Assembly: GCF_035944375.1 (NCBI RefSeq)
Contig: NZ_DASZBE010000042.1
Source: Allobosea sp035944375
Lineage (GTDB): Bacteria > Pseudomonadota > Alphaproteobacteria > Rhizobiales > Beijerinckiaceae
DNA length: 64,000 nt
Direction: 5' to 3' (one strand)
Below are positions 25,259-33,444 of the stretch, piece after piece. The position numbers and the translations under genes are program-made. The stretch's first letter is position 1, and the number at the start of each line of letters is the position of its first letter. Below the pieces are notes generated by a model. It did no database searches, was not told where the DNA came from, and was given only the letters and a program-made list of their open reading frames with translations.

Positions 25259-26113
25259 TTACTTGATGCCGGAGGAGACGAAGGAGTTGACGAAGGCGCG
25301 CTGGAACAGCGCAAACGCGATCAGCAGGGGCGCGCTGACCAGCAGGGTTCCCGCCGCAATGACGCCCCAGGCCTGAGCGCCTTCCGCCCCGCGGGTGAAG
25401 GAGGCGAGGCCGACGGTGAGCGGGCGCAGATCGGGCGAGTTGATCACCATCAGCGGCCAAAGGAACTCGTTCCAATGGGCTGTGACGGAGACGATCGAGA
25501 AGGCGACGAGCGAGGGCTTGGCCAGCGGCAGATAGATGAAGCCGATGCGCTGGAAGACGCTGGCGCCGTCGATCAGGGCGGCGTCTTCCAGTTCGCGCGG
25601 GATCGCCCGGAAGGCCTGGCGCATCAGGAAGGTGCCGAAGGCCGAGGCGAAATAGGGCGCCATCACGCCGAGCAGGCTGTCATAGAGGCCGAGCTTCGCG
25701 ATCGTCGTGAGATTGGGGACGATCAGCACGACCGGCGCCAGCATCAGCTGGAGCAGGAAGAGATAAAAGCACAGCGTGCGGCCGGGAAATTCGAGCCGCG
25801 CGAAAGCGTAGCCGGCGAGCGTGATCGTGACGATCTGCACGGCGAGGATGCCGAGGCTGATGATCGTCGTGTTCAGGCCGTAGCGCGGGAAATCCGCAGA
25901 GGCCCAGGCCTCGCGGAAATTCGCGAGCGTCGGGATGTAGGACGGCACCAGCGAGGCCATGCCGGCGCCGATGCTTTCGGGATTGAAGGCTGCGACCAGC
26001 ATCCAGATAAAGGGCACCATCCAGAGACCGGCGATCAGCAGCGTCGCGGCATAGCCGAGCTTGGGCGTGATCTCGCCGGTCGAAACGCCGGTGCTCATGG
26101 TGGCAGCGCTCAT
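25259..26113 (-). CDS. Carbohydrate ABC transporter permease (UgpE/MalG-like)
   Basis: A 284-residue permease with six membrane helices. The coupling motif is EDAALIDGASVFQRIGFIYLPLAKPSL, the EAA loop of MalG-type proteins. The N-terminus (first 20 residues) is cytoplasmic and hydrophilic, and the protein ends AFVNSFVSSGIK, a usual C-terminus for this group. Its start overlaps the stop of the partner permease (26110-26113), and the binding-protein gene follows after 11 bases. Confidence 0.92.
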   Translation of the reverse strand: MSAATMSTGVSTGEITPKLGYAATLLIAGLWMVPFIWMLVAAFNPESIGAGMASLVPSYIPTLANFREAWASADFPRYGLNTTIISLGILAVQIVTITLAGYAFARLEFPGRTLCFYLFLLQLMLAPVVLIVPNLTTIAKLGLYDSLLGVMAPYFASAFGTFLMRQAFRAIPRELEDAALIDGASVFQRIGFIYLPLAKPSLVAFSIVSVTAHWNEFLWPLMVINSPDLRPLTVGLASFTRGAEGAQAWGVIAAGTLLVSAPLLIAFALFQRAFVNSFVSSGIK

Positions 26114-27054
26114 GCCTCCTTCTCCCCGAAGGAACGCTCGAGCGTGCGCAGCGACGAGGCGGTGACGACGAGCAGCAGCGCCAGCATCACCAGCGTGCCG
26201 GCGGCGGCGCGGCCGGCGTCGTAGTTCTCGACGGCCTGCTGGTAGACATAAAACAGCAGCAGGTTGGTGGAGTCCGACGGACCGCCCTTGGTCAGGACGA
26301 AGACATGGTCGACCTGGGTGACGACGTTGAGCAGGCCAATGACCAGCACGAAGCCGATGGTCGGCTTGAGATAGGGCAGGGTCACATAGCGCAGGCGCTG
26401 CCAGGGGCCGGCGCCATCCAGGATCGCGGCCTCATAGGCGTCCGCCGGCACGGCCTGCAGGCCGGCGAGGAAGAACAGCATGTAGTAGCCGGCGTTCTTC
26501 CAGATCGTCAGCGCCATGATCGACCAGAGCGCGATGTCGGGATCGCCGAGCCAGTTGGGGCCAGAGATCGCGAGCTTGGCGAGGTGGTAGTCGAGTAGCC
26601 CGACATTGGGCAGGAACAGGAACAGGAAGATCGAGGCGGCCGCGACCAGCGGGATCAGCACGGGCAGGAAGAACAGCGCCCGAAACAGCGCATTGACCCG
26701 GCTCGACCGGGCCAGCGCCATGGCAAATCCTAGCGCCAGGACGAGGCTCGGGATCACGGTTCCGAAGGCGTAGACGAGGTTGTTGGCGAGCGCCTTGCGG
26801 AAGGCTGGATCGGCGAAGAGCTTCAGGAAGTTCTGCGCGCCGACATAGACCTGAGGGCCGCCGACGCGGACCTGCCCGTGCAGGGACTGCCAGAGAACCT
26901 GAACGACCGGCCAATAGGTGAACAGGGCCAGGAACAGCAGCGACGGCGCCAGCATCGCGAAGGCAAGCACGGTCGACCGGCGCGGCCGCCAGCGCGGCGC
27001 GCTCCACTCCCTCGCCTTGTCTGCCGTGAAAACCGCCTGCGCCATGGACCCCAC
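26110..27054 (-). CDS. Sugar ABC transporter permease (UgpA/MalF-like)
   Basis: A 314-residue permease with six membrane segments; the first lies at about residues 30-52 (LAFAMLAPSLLFLALFTYWP). The EAA-type loop is EAAILDGAGPWQRLRYVTLPYLKPTI. It is the first gene of the permease-permease-binding protein-phosphodiesterase unit. No gene for the ATPase subunit (UgpC/MalK) is present in the unit or elsewhere in the window, so a shared ATPase must come from another locus. An ATG three codons later (MAQAVF) is an alternative start. Confidence 0.92.
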   Translation of the reverse strand: MGSMAQAVFTADKAREWSAPRWRPRRSTVLAFAMLAPSLLFLALFTYWPVVQVLWQSLHGQVRVGGPQVYVGAQNFLKLFADPAFRKALANNLVYAFGTVIPSLVLALGFAMALARSSRVNALFRALFFLPVLIPLVAAASIFLFLFLPNVGLLDYHLAKLAISGPNWLGDPDIALWSIMALTIWKNAGYYMLFFLAGLQAVPADAYEAAILDGAGPWQRLRYVTLPYLKPTIGFVLVIGLLNVVTQVDHVFVLTKGGPSDSTNLLLFYVYQQAVENYDAGRAAAGTLVMLALLLVVTASSLRTLERSFGEKEA

Positions 27055-27155
27055 CTTCGGGCGGGGTCATGGCGCCGTGTGACGACGGAGCGGCTACGTT
27101 TCAATGACGGATGCGTGACGACGCCGGCGAAACGCCGGGGTCGTCGGGGTTATCC

Positions 27156-27692
27156 TCAGGCGGCGCGGCGCGCGGGCTCCGCGGCCGGCGCCGCAGCGTC
27201 CGGACGGCCGGTGGCGACGAGGACGCCGCTGGCGCCCGACAGCGCGCCGTCGCGCAGTTCGAGGCCAAGGAAGCGCTCACGCTCGACCGGGCCGGGCATG
27301 GCGAGATCGCGGGTCAGGTCACCCGAGAAGCCGAAGCGCTCGTAATAGGCGGCGTCGCCGACGAGCAGCACGGCGCCATGGCCGCGGCAGGCCGCGCGCC
27401 AGATCACTTCCCGCATCATCGCGCGCCCGAGGCCCTCGCCCTGAAGTTCGGGCGCGACCGCAAGCGGGCCGAGCAGGAGCGCGGCCTTGCCGCCGGCCTC
27501 GACATGCCAGAGCCGCACCGTCGCGACGACGACGCCATCGCGCTCGGCGGTCAAAGCCAGGCCTTCAGCCGGCAAGCGACCCTCGCGGAGCCGCTCGCTC
27601 GACTTGGCGGTGCGGCGCTCGCCGAGGCAGCGGTCGAGCAGCGCCTCGCGGGCGGGGATGTCGGCAGCGATTTCGTCGCGGATCGTGATCAT
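27156..27692 (-). CDS. GNAT family N-acetyltransferase
   Basis: A 178-residue acyltransferase. The acetyl-CoA binding motif is LGPLAVAPELQGEGLGRAMM (about residues 72-91), followed by GHGAVLLVGDAAYYERFGF, the fourth strand and helix of the fold. The C-terminal 40 residues end in an Ala/Pro/Arg-rich tail that may be disordered. Relatives in alphaproteobacteria acetylate small amines, but the substrate is not deducible. It lies 236 bases from ornithine decarboxylase on the same strand. The start at 27692 has a GGAGG site (rc of cctcc) upstream. Confidence 0.88.
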   Translation of the reverse strand: MITIRDEIAADIPAREALLDRCLGERRTAKSSERLREGRLPAEGLALTAERDGVVVATVRLWHVEAGGKAALLLGPLAVAPELQGEGLGRAMMREVIWRAACRGHGAVLLVGDAAYYERFGFSGDLTRDLAMPGPVERERFLGLELRDGALSGASGVLVATGRPDAAAPAAEPARRAA

Positions 27693-27928
27693 GACGCACC
27701 TCCGGCCGGAGCGTCTGCGCGCAGCAGACCTTCCCGGCGCCGCGCGCAAACGCGGCCACAAGCAACAGGGATGTGTGGAAGAGGGTCCGGCGGGAGCCAC
27801 GTCCGCCGCGCTTCCTTCTGGAGGCGCGGACGCTCCGCCCGAAATCGCGGGCGGCCTGCCGATCATGGCAGGGCGCTTCGCCGGACCCGATGAGTGAGGG
27901 GCGCGGGTTAAGGCCGCGCCCCGTTTCG

Positions 27929-29074
27929 TCAGATGACGTACTGCTTCAGCGGCGGGAAGCCGTTGAAGGCGACGGCCGAATAGGTCGTCGTATAGGCGCC
28001 CGTGCCCTCGATCAGCAGCTTGTCGCCGATCTCGAGGCTGAACGGCAGCATGTACGGGGTCTTCTCGTACATGACGTCGACCGAATCGCAGGTCGGGCCG
28101 GCCAGGATGCAGGGCACCGTCGCATCGCCATCGCGGGCGCTGCGGATCGGGTAGCGGATCGCCTCGTCCATGGTCTCGGCGAGACCATTGAACTTGCCGA
28201 TGTCGAGATAGACCCAGGCGACCTGATCGTCCTTGGACTTCTTCGAGATCAGGACCACCTCGGTCTCGATCAGGCCGGCATTGCCGACCATGCCGCGACC
28301 CGGCTCGATGATCGTCTCCGGGAGCTGGTTGCCGAAATGCTTCGACAGCGCCTGGAAGATCGCATCGCCATAGGACGGCACGCCCGGGATCGGCTTCAGG
28401 TAGCGCGCCGGGAAGCCGCCGCCGAGGTTGACCATCGACAGCGAGAGCCCACGGGTGGCGCATTCCTTGAACACCGCCGAGGCCGAGGCCAAAGCGGAAT
28501 CCCAGGCGTTCACATTCGCCTGCTGCGAGCCGACATGGAACGAGATGCCATAGGCGGCCAGGCCGAGACGATGGCCGTGCTCGAGCACGTCCGCGGCCAT
28601 TTCGGGCTCGCAGCCGAACTTGCGCGAGAGCGGCCAATCGGCGCCGGCACCGTCGCAGAGGATGCGGCAGAAGATGCGCACATCCTTCGCGCGGGTGGCG
28701 TCCGCCGAGCGGGCAACCTTCTCGACCTCGGCCGTGCAGTCGACGGCGAAGAGGCGCACGCCGAGCTCCATGGCGCGCGCGACGTCGCGCTCCTTCTTGA
28801 TGGTGTTGCCGAAGGAGATGCGATCGGCCGTGGCGCCGGCCGCGAGCGCGAGCTCGATCTCGACGACCGAGGCGCAATCGAAGCAGGAGCCGAGCTTGGC
28901 GAGCAGGGCCAGCACTTCCGGCGCAGGATTCGCCTTCACGGCGTAGAAGACGCGCGTGTCGGGGAGAGCCCGGGAGAAGGCATGGTAGTTCTCGCGCACG
29001 ACATCGAGATCGATGACGACGCAGGGCCCATCCTCGCGGCGGGTACGAAGGAACTCACGGATGCGCTCGGTCAT
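27929..29074 (-). CDS. Ornithine (lysine/ornithine) decarboxylase, fold III, PLP-dependent
   Basis: A 381-residue decarboxylase of the alanine-racemase-fold class. Lys47 in FYAVKANP binds pyridoxal phosphate. HVGSQQ, EPGRGMVGNAG and the C-terminal CDSVDVMYEK with the catalytic Cys complete the site at the dimer interface. It makes putrescine from ornithine (some relatives also act on lysine), feeding homospermidine synthase in the same region. The start at 29074 gives MTERIREFLRTRRED. A long, structured leader precedes it, so expression is probably controlled at the RNA level. Confidence 0.93.
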   Translation of the reverse strand: MTERIREFLRTRREDGPCVVIDLDVVRENYHAFSRALPDTRVFYAVKANPAPEVLALLAKLGSCFDCASVVEIELALAAGATADRISFGNTIKKERDVARAMELGVRLFAVDCTAEVEKVARSADATRAKDVRIFCRILCDGAGADWPLSRKFGCEPEMAADVLEHGHRLGLAAYGISFHVGSQQANVNAWDSALASASAVFKECATRGLSLSMVNLGGGFPARYLKPIPGVPSYGDAIFQALSKHFGNQLPETIIEPGRGMVGNAGLIETEVVLISKKSKDDQVAWVYLDIGKFNGLAETMDEAIRYPIRSARDGDATVPCILAGPTCDSVDVMYEKTPYMLPFSLEIGDKLLIEGTGAYTTTYSAVAFNGFPPLKQYVI

Positions 29075-29149
29075 GAGACGCGTCTCCCTACGGCGCAAGC
29101 GGCGCCGATGCGACATGAAGCCGGCTTGAGTCGATCGGGCGATCGGCGA

Positions 29150-29420
29150 CGCGTTGGAAACGCCGCACATCACCGAACGAAACGTCCGGACCCTGGTAAC
29201 CGTCGCTTGGGGAGACCCCGCACGCCCGGCAATGAAGGACAAGCCTCTTCGGTGCTGGTCTTTGGAGGACCAGCGAGACCAAAAAAAGCCCGTTCCGTCG
29301 TTGCTTTAAGCTGCGTCCCCCGTGGAGATTCGGGGTTCGCCGGTTTCGCCTCCGGCTGCCAGTCGCTGTTCGGTGACAGTCCCCTGGAGAAGGGAACCGG
29401 GAGCGTGATTTGAGGGGATA
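29150..29420 (-). ncRNA. Candidate speF-type 5' leader of the ornithine decarboxylase gene
   Basis: The 500-odd bases upstream of the decarboxylase start hold no gene. On the - strand they contain a series of hairpins: GCCGG...CCGGC and CCCCG...CGGGG near 29320-29360, a run of seven T (29287-29281), CTGGTC...GACCAG with an outer G-C (29274-29254), then a block with CCCAAGCGACGG, ACCAGGGTCCGGAC and GTTCGGTGATGTG (29209-29167). An RNA motif named speF is known upstream of ornithine decarboxylase genes in alphaproteobacteria, and position and folded character agree; I cannot run the covariance model. The stretch from 29421 to 29600 shows nothing I can name. Confidence 0.55.
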
Positions 29421-29600
29421 TCCATCCCCCTCCATCCGTCTCCAACACCTGGCGGCTGTCCGGCCTCTTGTCCGGATGCCCACCGACTGACACGCGGCCA
29501 CAGGCACGTGCGAATTGGGTAGAGGGCATATACGGATGATGGGCCCCGGCTACAAGAGGTTTTTGCATCGGCGGCTCAAAATTGCGCCAGCGCCCGGCGA

Positions 29601-29628
29601 TGTGTATGATTGGCTTCCTCCATACACA
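29601..29628. promoter_or_regulatory. VapB operator palindrome
   Basis: A perfect 8-base inverted repeat, TGTGTATG and CATACACA, separated by 12 bases, lies directly upstream of the vapB ribosome site and start. This is the usual position of the operator through which a VapBC complex represses its own promoter. It also argues that translation starts at 29640 and not at the ATG (29628) within the palindrome edge. Confidence 0.7.
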
Positions 29629-29639
29629 TGAGGCTGGCG

Positions 29640-29852
29640 ATGCGGACCAATATCGACATCGACGACGCGCTTCTGAAGGAGGCGATGGAGGTGACGGGAC
29701 TTCCGACCAAGAAGGCGACCGTCGAGGAGGCGCTGCGCCGACTCGTCAAGAACGCCGAACTGCGCCAGGTGATCAGCGACATGCGCGGTCTGGGGTGGGA
29801 GGGCGATCTCGACGAGATGCGCACGGACAGGCCCGCCGAACCTCGCTCATGA
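29640..29852 (+). CDS. vapB: Type II toxin-antitoxin antitoxin, VapB family
   Basis: A 70-residue antitoxin. The N-terminus MRTNIDIDDALLKEAMEVTG is the ribbon-helix-helix DNA-binding domain of the VapB family; TKKATVEEALRRLVK is its second helix; the acidic C-terminal half (GLGWEGDLDEMRTD) wraps around the toxin. A GAGG ribosome site lies ten bases before the ATG. Its stop overlaps the toxin start (ATGA at 29849-29852), the standard coupling of such pairs. Confidence 0.92.
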   Translation: MRTNIDIDDALLKEAMEVTGLPTKKATVEEALRRLVKNAELRQVISDMRGLGWEGDLDEMRTDRPAEPRS

Positions 29853-30238
29853 TTGTGGTCGACAGCTCTGTCTGGATCGCACAGCTGCGTGCGCAAAGCA
29901 GTCCAGCCGTCGCCGCGCTGTCAGGGATGCCGTCGCCGACGCGGATCATCGTTGGCGATCTGGTCCTGATGGAGGTTCTGCGCGGCGCCCGCGACGAGCG
30001 CCACGCCGAAAGTCTCGAGCGGGCGATGCGCCGCTTCAGGGTCGAGCCGATGGTCGATGTGGCGCTCGCGCTGGCCGCCGCCCGGCATTCGCGCTTTCTG
30101 AGGGGGCGGGGAGTCACCATCCGCAAGACGGTCGATCTCCTTATCGCCACCTTTTGCATCGAGCGTGGCCATGCCCTGCTCCATCAGGACCGGGATTTCG
30201 ACCTGATCGCGCAGCACTTGCCATTAGCCATCGCCTGA
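29849..30238 (+). CDS. vapC: Type II toxin-antitoxin toxin, VapC family PIN-domain ribonuclease
   Basis: A 129-residue PIN-domain nuclease with the acidic active site intact: Asp5 in VVDSSVW, Glu42 in LVLMEVLRG, Asp96 in KTVDLLIAT and Asp114/116 in HQDRDFDLIA. VapC toxins cut specific RNAs (tRNA or the rRNA loop) when free of VapB. It starts within the vapB stop. All catalytic residues are present, so it appears functional. Such pairs are mobile, and this one sits between the decarboxylase and osmoregulated-glucan genes next to a broken gene. Confidence 0.92.
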   Translation: MIVVDSSVWIAQLRAQSSPAVAALSGMPSPTRIIVGDLVLMEVLRGARDERHAESLERAMRRFRVEPMVDVALALAAARHSRFLRGRGVTIRKTVDLLIATFCIERGHALLHQDRDFDLIAQHLPLAIA

Positions 30239-30245
30239 GCGCCGG

Positions 30246-30410
30246 CTACGCCCGCGCCTCGCTGAAGCGAATGCGGTTTCCGAAGGGATCGGGCACCTGC
30301 AGCGTTCGGCCGCCCGGCGCATCCTCCTCGCTGCCTGGCTTGGAATAGGCGTAGTCCTTGCCGATCAGTTCCGCGCGGAAGGCGTCGACGCCCTTGCATT
30401 GCTGATGGCC
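30246..30410 (-). pseudogene. Remnant of a glyoxalase-superfamily protein gene (3' end only)
   Basis: The - strand translation ends VDAFRAELIGKDYAYSKPGS, then EEDAPGGRTLQVPDPFGNRIRFSEARA, which matches the last 45-50 residues of glyoxalase/bleomycin-resistance-like proteins (DPFGNRIxF is the hallmark). Upstream the frame runs on without a recognisable N-terminal domain or start, so the gene has lost its first half. It lies head on to vapC with only seven bases between stops. The rest of the gap to 30667 holds nothing recognisable. Confidence 0.6.
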
Positions 30411-30667
30411 GTCCACCGAACGATCGGGACCGGATATCCACGTCGGGATGCATTCACCCAACCCTTGCGGGCGCGAGCGGCAGGCTGCATCCGGCCTTGG
30501 GTCGACGCTAGCCGGCCCTGCTGCGGGCACGTCAACGGCGCGATCTCGACAGGAGGTCGCGCCCGGCTGGTTCCCGGCCCTAGACCGGCCCCATTTCCTC
30601 GCCTAAGTCACGGGAATGCAAGCCTTCGGCGGCCGTCATCCGGCGGTCGCCAGACCACGGATCCGTC

Positions 30668-32251
30668 ATGACCACGATCGACCGCCGCCGCGTCCTGGCG
30701 GGGCTTTCAGCCGCCCTCAGCCTCTCGGCCGCGCCCTCGGCCCTGCTGGCGCAGCAACCGGCCCCGCCGGCCGAGCCTTCGGCCGAGCCGCAGCCGCGCT
30801 TCGGCTTCGACCATGTCGTCAGCCGGGCGCGCGAGATCGCGGCGGTGGCCTATGAGCCCGGCCCGAATCTGCCCGAGCCGCTCTCCCGGCTCGATTTCGA
30901 TGCCTGGCGCGACATCCGCTTCCGGCCCGAGCGGGCGCTGCTCGCCCAGAACGGCAGCCCGTTCCGGATGCAGATGTTCCATCCGGGCTTCCTGTTCACC
31001 CGCCCCGTCGTGGTCAATATCGTGCGCGACGGCGTGGCGACGCCGGTGCCCTATTCGGCCAACCTGTTCGATTATGGCCGCGTCAGGTTCGAGAAGCCGC
31101 TGCCGGTCAATCTCGGCTTCGCCGGCTTCCGGCTGCATTACCCGCTCAACGACCCGCGGATCTTCGACGAACTGATCTCCTTCATCGGCGCGAGCTATTT
31201 CCGCGTGCTGGGCCGCGAGCAGCGCTACGGGCTGTCGGCGCGGGGTCTCTCGATCGGCGCCGGCGTGCCGGGCGAGGAGTTCCCGATGTTCCGGGAGTTC
31301 TGGGTCGAGGCGCCCCAGGCCAATGCCGAGCGCGTCACGATCTACGCCCTGCTCGATTCACCCTCCGTGACCGGGGCCTATCGCTTCCATATCTATCCCG
31401 ATGTCGATGCGGTGGTCGATGTCGGCGCAACCCTGTTCCCGCGCAAGCCAATCGAGAAACTCGGTCTCGCACCCCTGACCTCGATGTTCTTCACCGGCGA
31501 GAACGACCGCCGTTTCCACGACGACTTCCGCACCGAACTGCACGATTCCGACGGGCTGATGATCCATTCCGGCACCGGCGAATGGATCTGGCGGCCGCTG
31601 CGCAATCCCAGGCAGCAGGCGATCTCCTCCTTCGTCGAGCGCAATGTCCGCGGCTTCGGCCTGATGCAGCGCGACCGCGTCTTCGAGCACTACCAGGACC
31701 TCGACCTGAACTACGAATTGCGGCCGTCCTACTGGATCGAGCCGCAGGGCGACTGGGGCGAGGGCGTGGTCGAACTGATCGAGATTCCCACCACCGACGA
31801 GACCAACGACAACATCGTCGCGCTCTGGGCACCGAAGACGCCGCTGGAACCGGGGCGCGCCTTCTCCTTCGGCTACAAGCTGACGGCGATGCTGGATTCC
31901 AGCGACCTTCATCCGGGCGGGCGGATCATCAACACCTATCAGGCCAGACCCAAGGCGCTCGGTTCGGGAGAGCCGGTCAATGCGGGCGCGCGTCGCTTCA
32001 TCGTCGACTTCGCCGGCGGCGATCTCGACTATCACCTCAAGCAGCCCGAGAAGGTCGAGATCGTGCCCTCGATCGCCTATGGCCGGATCGACCGCGCCTT
32101 CATCGTGCCGAACCCGAAGACCAGCGGTTTCCGCGCCTTCATCGACATCGTCGTCGAGCCCGGCCAACTGGCCGAAATGCGGGCGTTCCTCAGGAGCGGC
32201 GAGAAGACGCTGACGGAGACGTGGAGCTATCCCTGGCGGGCGGACATCTGA
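30668..32251 (+). CDS. Glucan biosynthesis protein (OpgG/OpgD family)
   Basis: A 527-residue periplasmic protein of the MdoG/MdoD family. The N-terminus MTTIDRRRVLAGLSAALSLS is a twin-arginine-like signal (DRRRVLAG), which favours OpgD, the Tat-exported member, over OpgG. The family core is visible: FGFDHVVSRAREIA, RDIRFRPERALL, HPGFLFTRPVVVN, GASYFRVLGREQRYGLSARG, then EFPMFREFWVE. It acts on the backbone of osmoregulated periplasmic glucans. No opgH glucosyltransferase lies alongside. The gene is followed by a glutathione-dependent reductase gene after 106 bases. Confidence 0.9.
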   Translation: MTTIDRRRVLAGLSAALSLSAAPSALLAQQPAPPAEPSAEPQPRFGFDHVVSRAREIAAVAYEPGPNLPEPLSRLDFDAWRDIRFRPERALLAQNGSPFRMQMFHPGFLFTRPVVVNIVRDGVATPVPYSANLFDYGRVRFEKPLPVNLGFAGFRLHYPLNDPRIFDELISFIGASYFRVLGREQRYGLSARGLSIGAGVPGEEFPMFREFWVEAPQANAERVTIYALLDSPSVTGAYRFHIYPDVDAVVDVGATLFPRKPIEKLGLAPLTSMFFTGENDRRFHDDFRTELHDSDGLMIHSGTGEWIWRPLRNPRQQAISSFVERNVRGFGLMQRDRVFEHYQDLDLNYELRPSYWIEPQGDWGEGVVELIEIPTTDETNDNIVALWAPKTPLEPGRAFSFGYKLTAMLDSSDLHPGGRIINTYQARPKALGSGEPVNAGARRFIVDFAGGDLDYHLKQPEKVEIVPSIAYGRIDRAFIVPNPKTSGFRAFIDIVVEPGQLAEMRAFLRSGEKTLTETWSYPWRADI

Positions 32252-32357
32252 GGGCGCGACCAAAGGTCTTCGCCTGCCGTCGGAACGGGCCGAAGCATCC
32301 GGGGTTGGTGACGAGAGCCGGGCAAGGCTCGCACACGAAGCCTGAGGAGAATACGGA

Positions 32358-33323
32358 ATGGGCCTGCTCGTCGACGGAGAATGGCGCGACCAGTGGTACG
32401 ACACCGCCAAGAGCGGCGGGCGGTTCCAGCGCCAGGACAGCGCCTTCCGCCACTGGGTCACCGCCGACGGCTCGCCGGGTCCGAGCGGCGAGGGCGGCTT
32501 CACAGCCGAGCCCGGACGCTATCATCTCTATGTCTCGCTCGCCTGCCCCTGGGCCCATCGGGCGCTGATCTTTCGCGCGCTGAAGGGGCTGGAGGCGACG
32601 ATCGACGTCTCCGTCGTGCACTGGCTGATGCTCGACCAGGGCTGGACCTTCGCGGAAGGGCCTGGCGTGGTGCCCGACCCGATCGGCGGGGCGCGCCACC
32701 TGCACGAGGTCTACACGCGCGCCGATCCGCACTACTCCGGCCGCGTCACCGTGCCCGTGCTCTGGGACAAGCGGCGCGAAACCATCGTGAACAACGAATC
32801 GTCCGAGATCATCCGGATGTTCAACAGCGCCTTCGACGAGATTGGCGCCAAGCCGGGCGACTACTACCCGCCGGCGCTTCGGGGTGAGATCGATGCGTTG
32901 AACGAGCGCATCTACGCAACCGTCAACAACGGCGTCTACAAGGCCGGCTTCGCGACGACGCAGGAGGCCTATGAGGAGGCGGTCGGACCACTGTTCGAGA
33001 CGCTGGACGTTCTGGAGGAGCGGCTTGCGACGAAAGCCTTCCTCACCGGCGACGCCACCACCGAAGCCGACTGGCGCCTCTTCACCACGCTGATCCGGTT
33101 CGACGCCGTCTATGTCGGCCATTTCAAATGCAACATCCGGCGCATTGCCGATTATCCGCGGCTGAGCGCCTATCTGCGGCGGCTGCTGGCGGTCGAGGGC
33201 GTCGCGGACACGATCGATTTCGGTCACATCAAGCGGCATTATTACGAGAGCCACCGCACCATCAATCCGACTGGGATCGTGCCGGTGGGGCCGGATCTGT
33301 CCGATCTGGTCGGGGCGGTCTAA
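32358..33323 (+). CDS. Glutathionyl-hydroquinone reductase (YqjG/ECM4/omega-GST family)
   Basis: A 321-residue glutathione transferase of the Xi class. Cys63 in YVSLACPWAHR is the catalytic cysteine with the family CPWxHR motif. FNSAFDEIG, YPPALRGEIDALNERIY and LTGDATTEADWRLFTTLIRFDAVYVGHFKCN are also family marks. Such enzymes remove glutathione from glutathionyl-hydroquinones, giving hydroquinone and GSSG. It is cytosolic, a homodimer, and usually a housekeeping detoxifier. A GAGGAG-type site (tgaggagaat) precedes the ATG. Confidence 0.93.
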   Translation: MGLLVDGEWRDQWYDTAKSGGRFQRQDSAFRHWVTADGSPGPSGEGGFTAEPGRYHLYVSLACPWAHRALIFRALKGLEATIDVSVVHWLMLDQGWTFAEGPGVVPDPIGGARHLHEVYTRADPHYSGRVTVPVLWDKRRETIVNNESSEIIRMFNSAFDEIGAKPGDYYPPALRGEIDALNERIYATVNNGVYKAGFATTQEAYEEAVGPLFETLDVLEERLATKAFLTGDATTEADWRLFTTLIRFDAVYVGHFKCNIRRIADYPRLSAYLRRLLAVEGVADTIDFGHIKRHYYESHRTINPTGIVPVGPDLSDLVGAV

Positions 33324-33350
33324 CCGGCGCGGGGCTCACGCGGTTGTATT

Positions 33351-33435
33351 CGTCATTGCGAGCAAAGCGAAGCAATCCAGATGTGCAGTGCGCTCGCCCT
33401 GTCCCCTGGATTGCTTCGCCACGCTCGCAATGACG
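33351..33435. repeat. Intergenic palindromic repeat, family R3, copy 1
   Basis: An 85-base element with arms of 30 bases that are nearly perfect inverted copies, beginning CGTCATTGCGAGC and ending GCTCGCAATGACG. It lies between the convergent glutathionyl-hydroquinone reductase and mur genes. A second copy lies at 59130-59209. An arm position differs between copies in a paired way, so the hairpin is kept. Confidence 0.85.
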
Positions 33436-33444
33436 ATTTGAGGG

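Noticed and set aside
26110..27155. Search for the missing ABC ATPase (UgpC) beside the permeases
   Set aside because: No Walker motifs occur in any frame here; the next gene upstream is a GNAT.
27898..27922. GC-rich hairpin after the ornithine decarboxylase stop as terminator
   Set aside because: A stem (GGGGCGCGG/CCGCGCCCC) exists but no T-run follows, so I do not list it as a terminator.
29170..29568. Frame of 132 codons in the leader of ornithine decarboxylase
   Set aside because: No ribosome site, no similarity, and it covers the folded leader; more likely chance.
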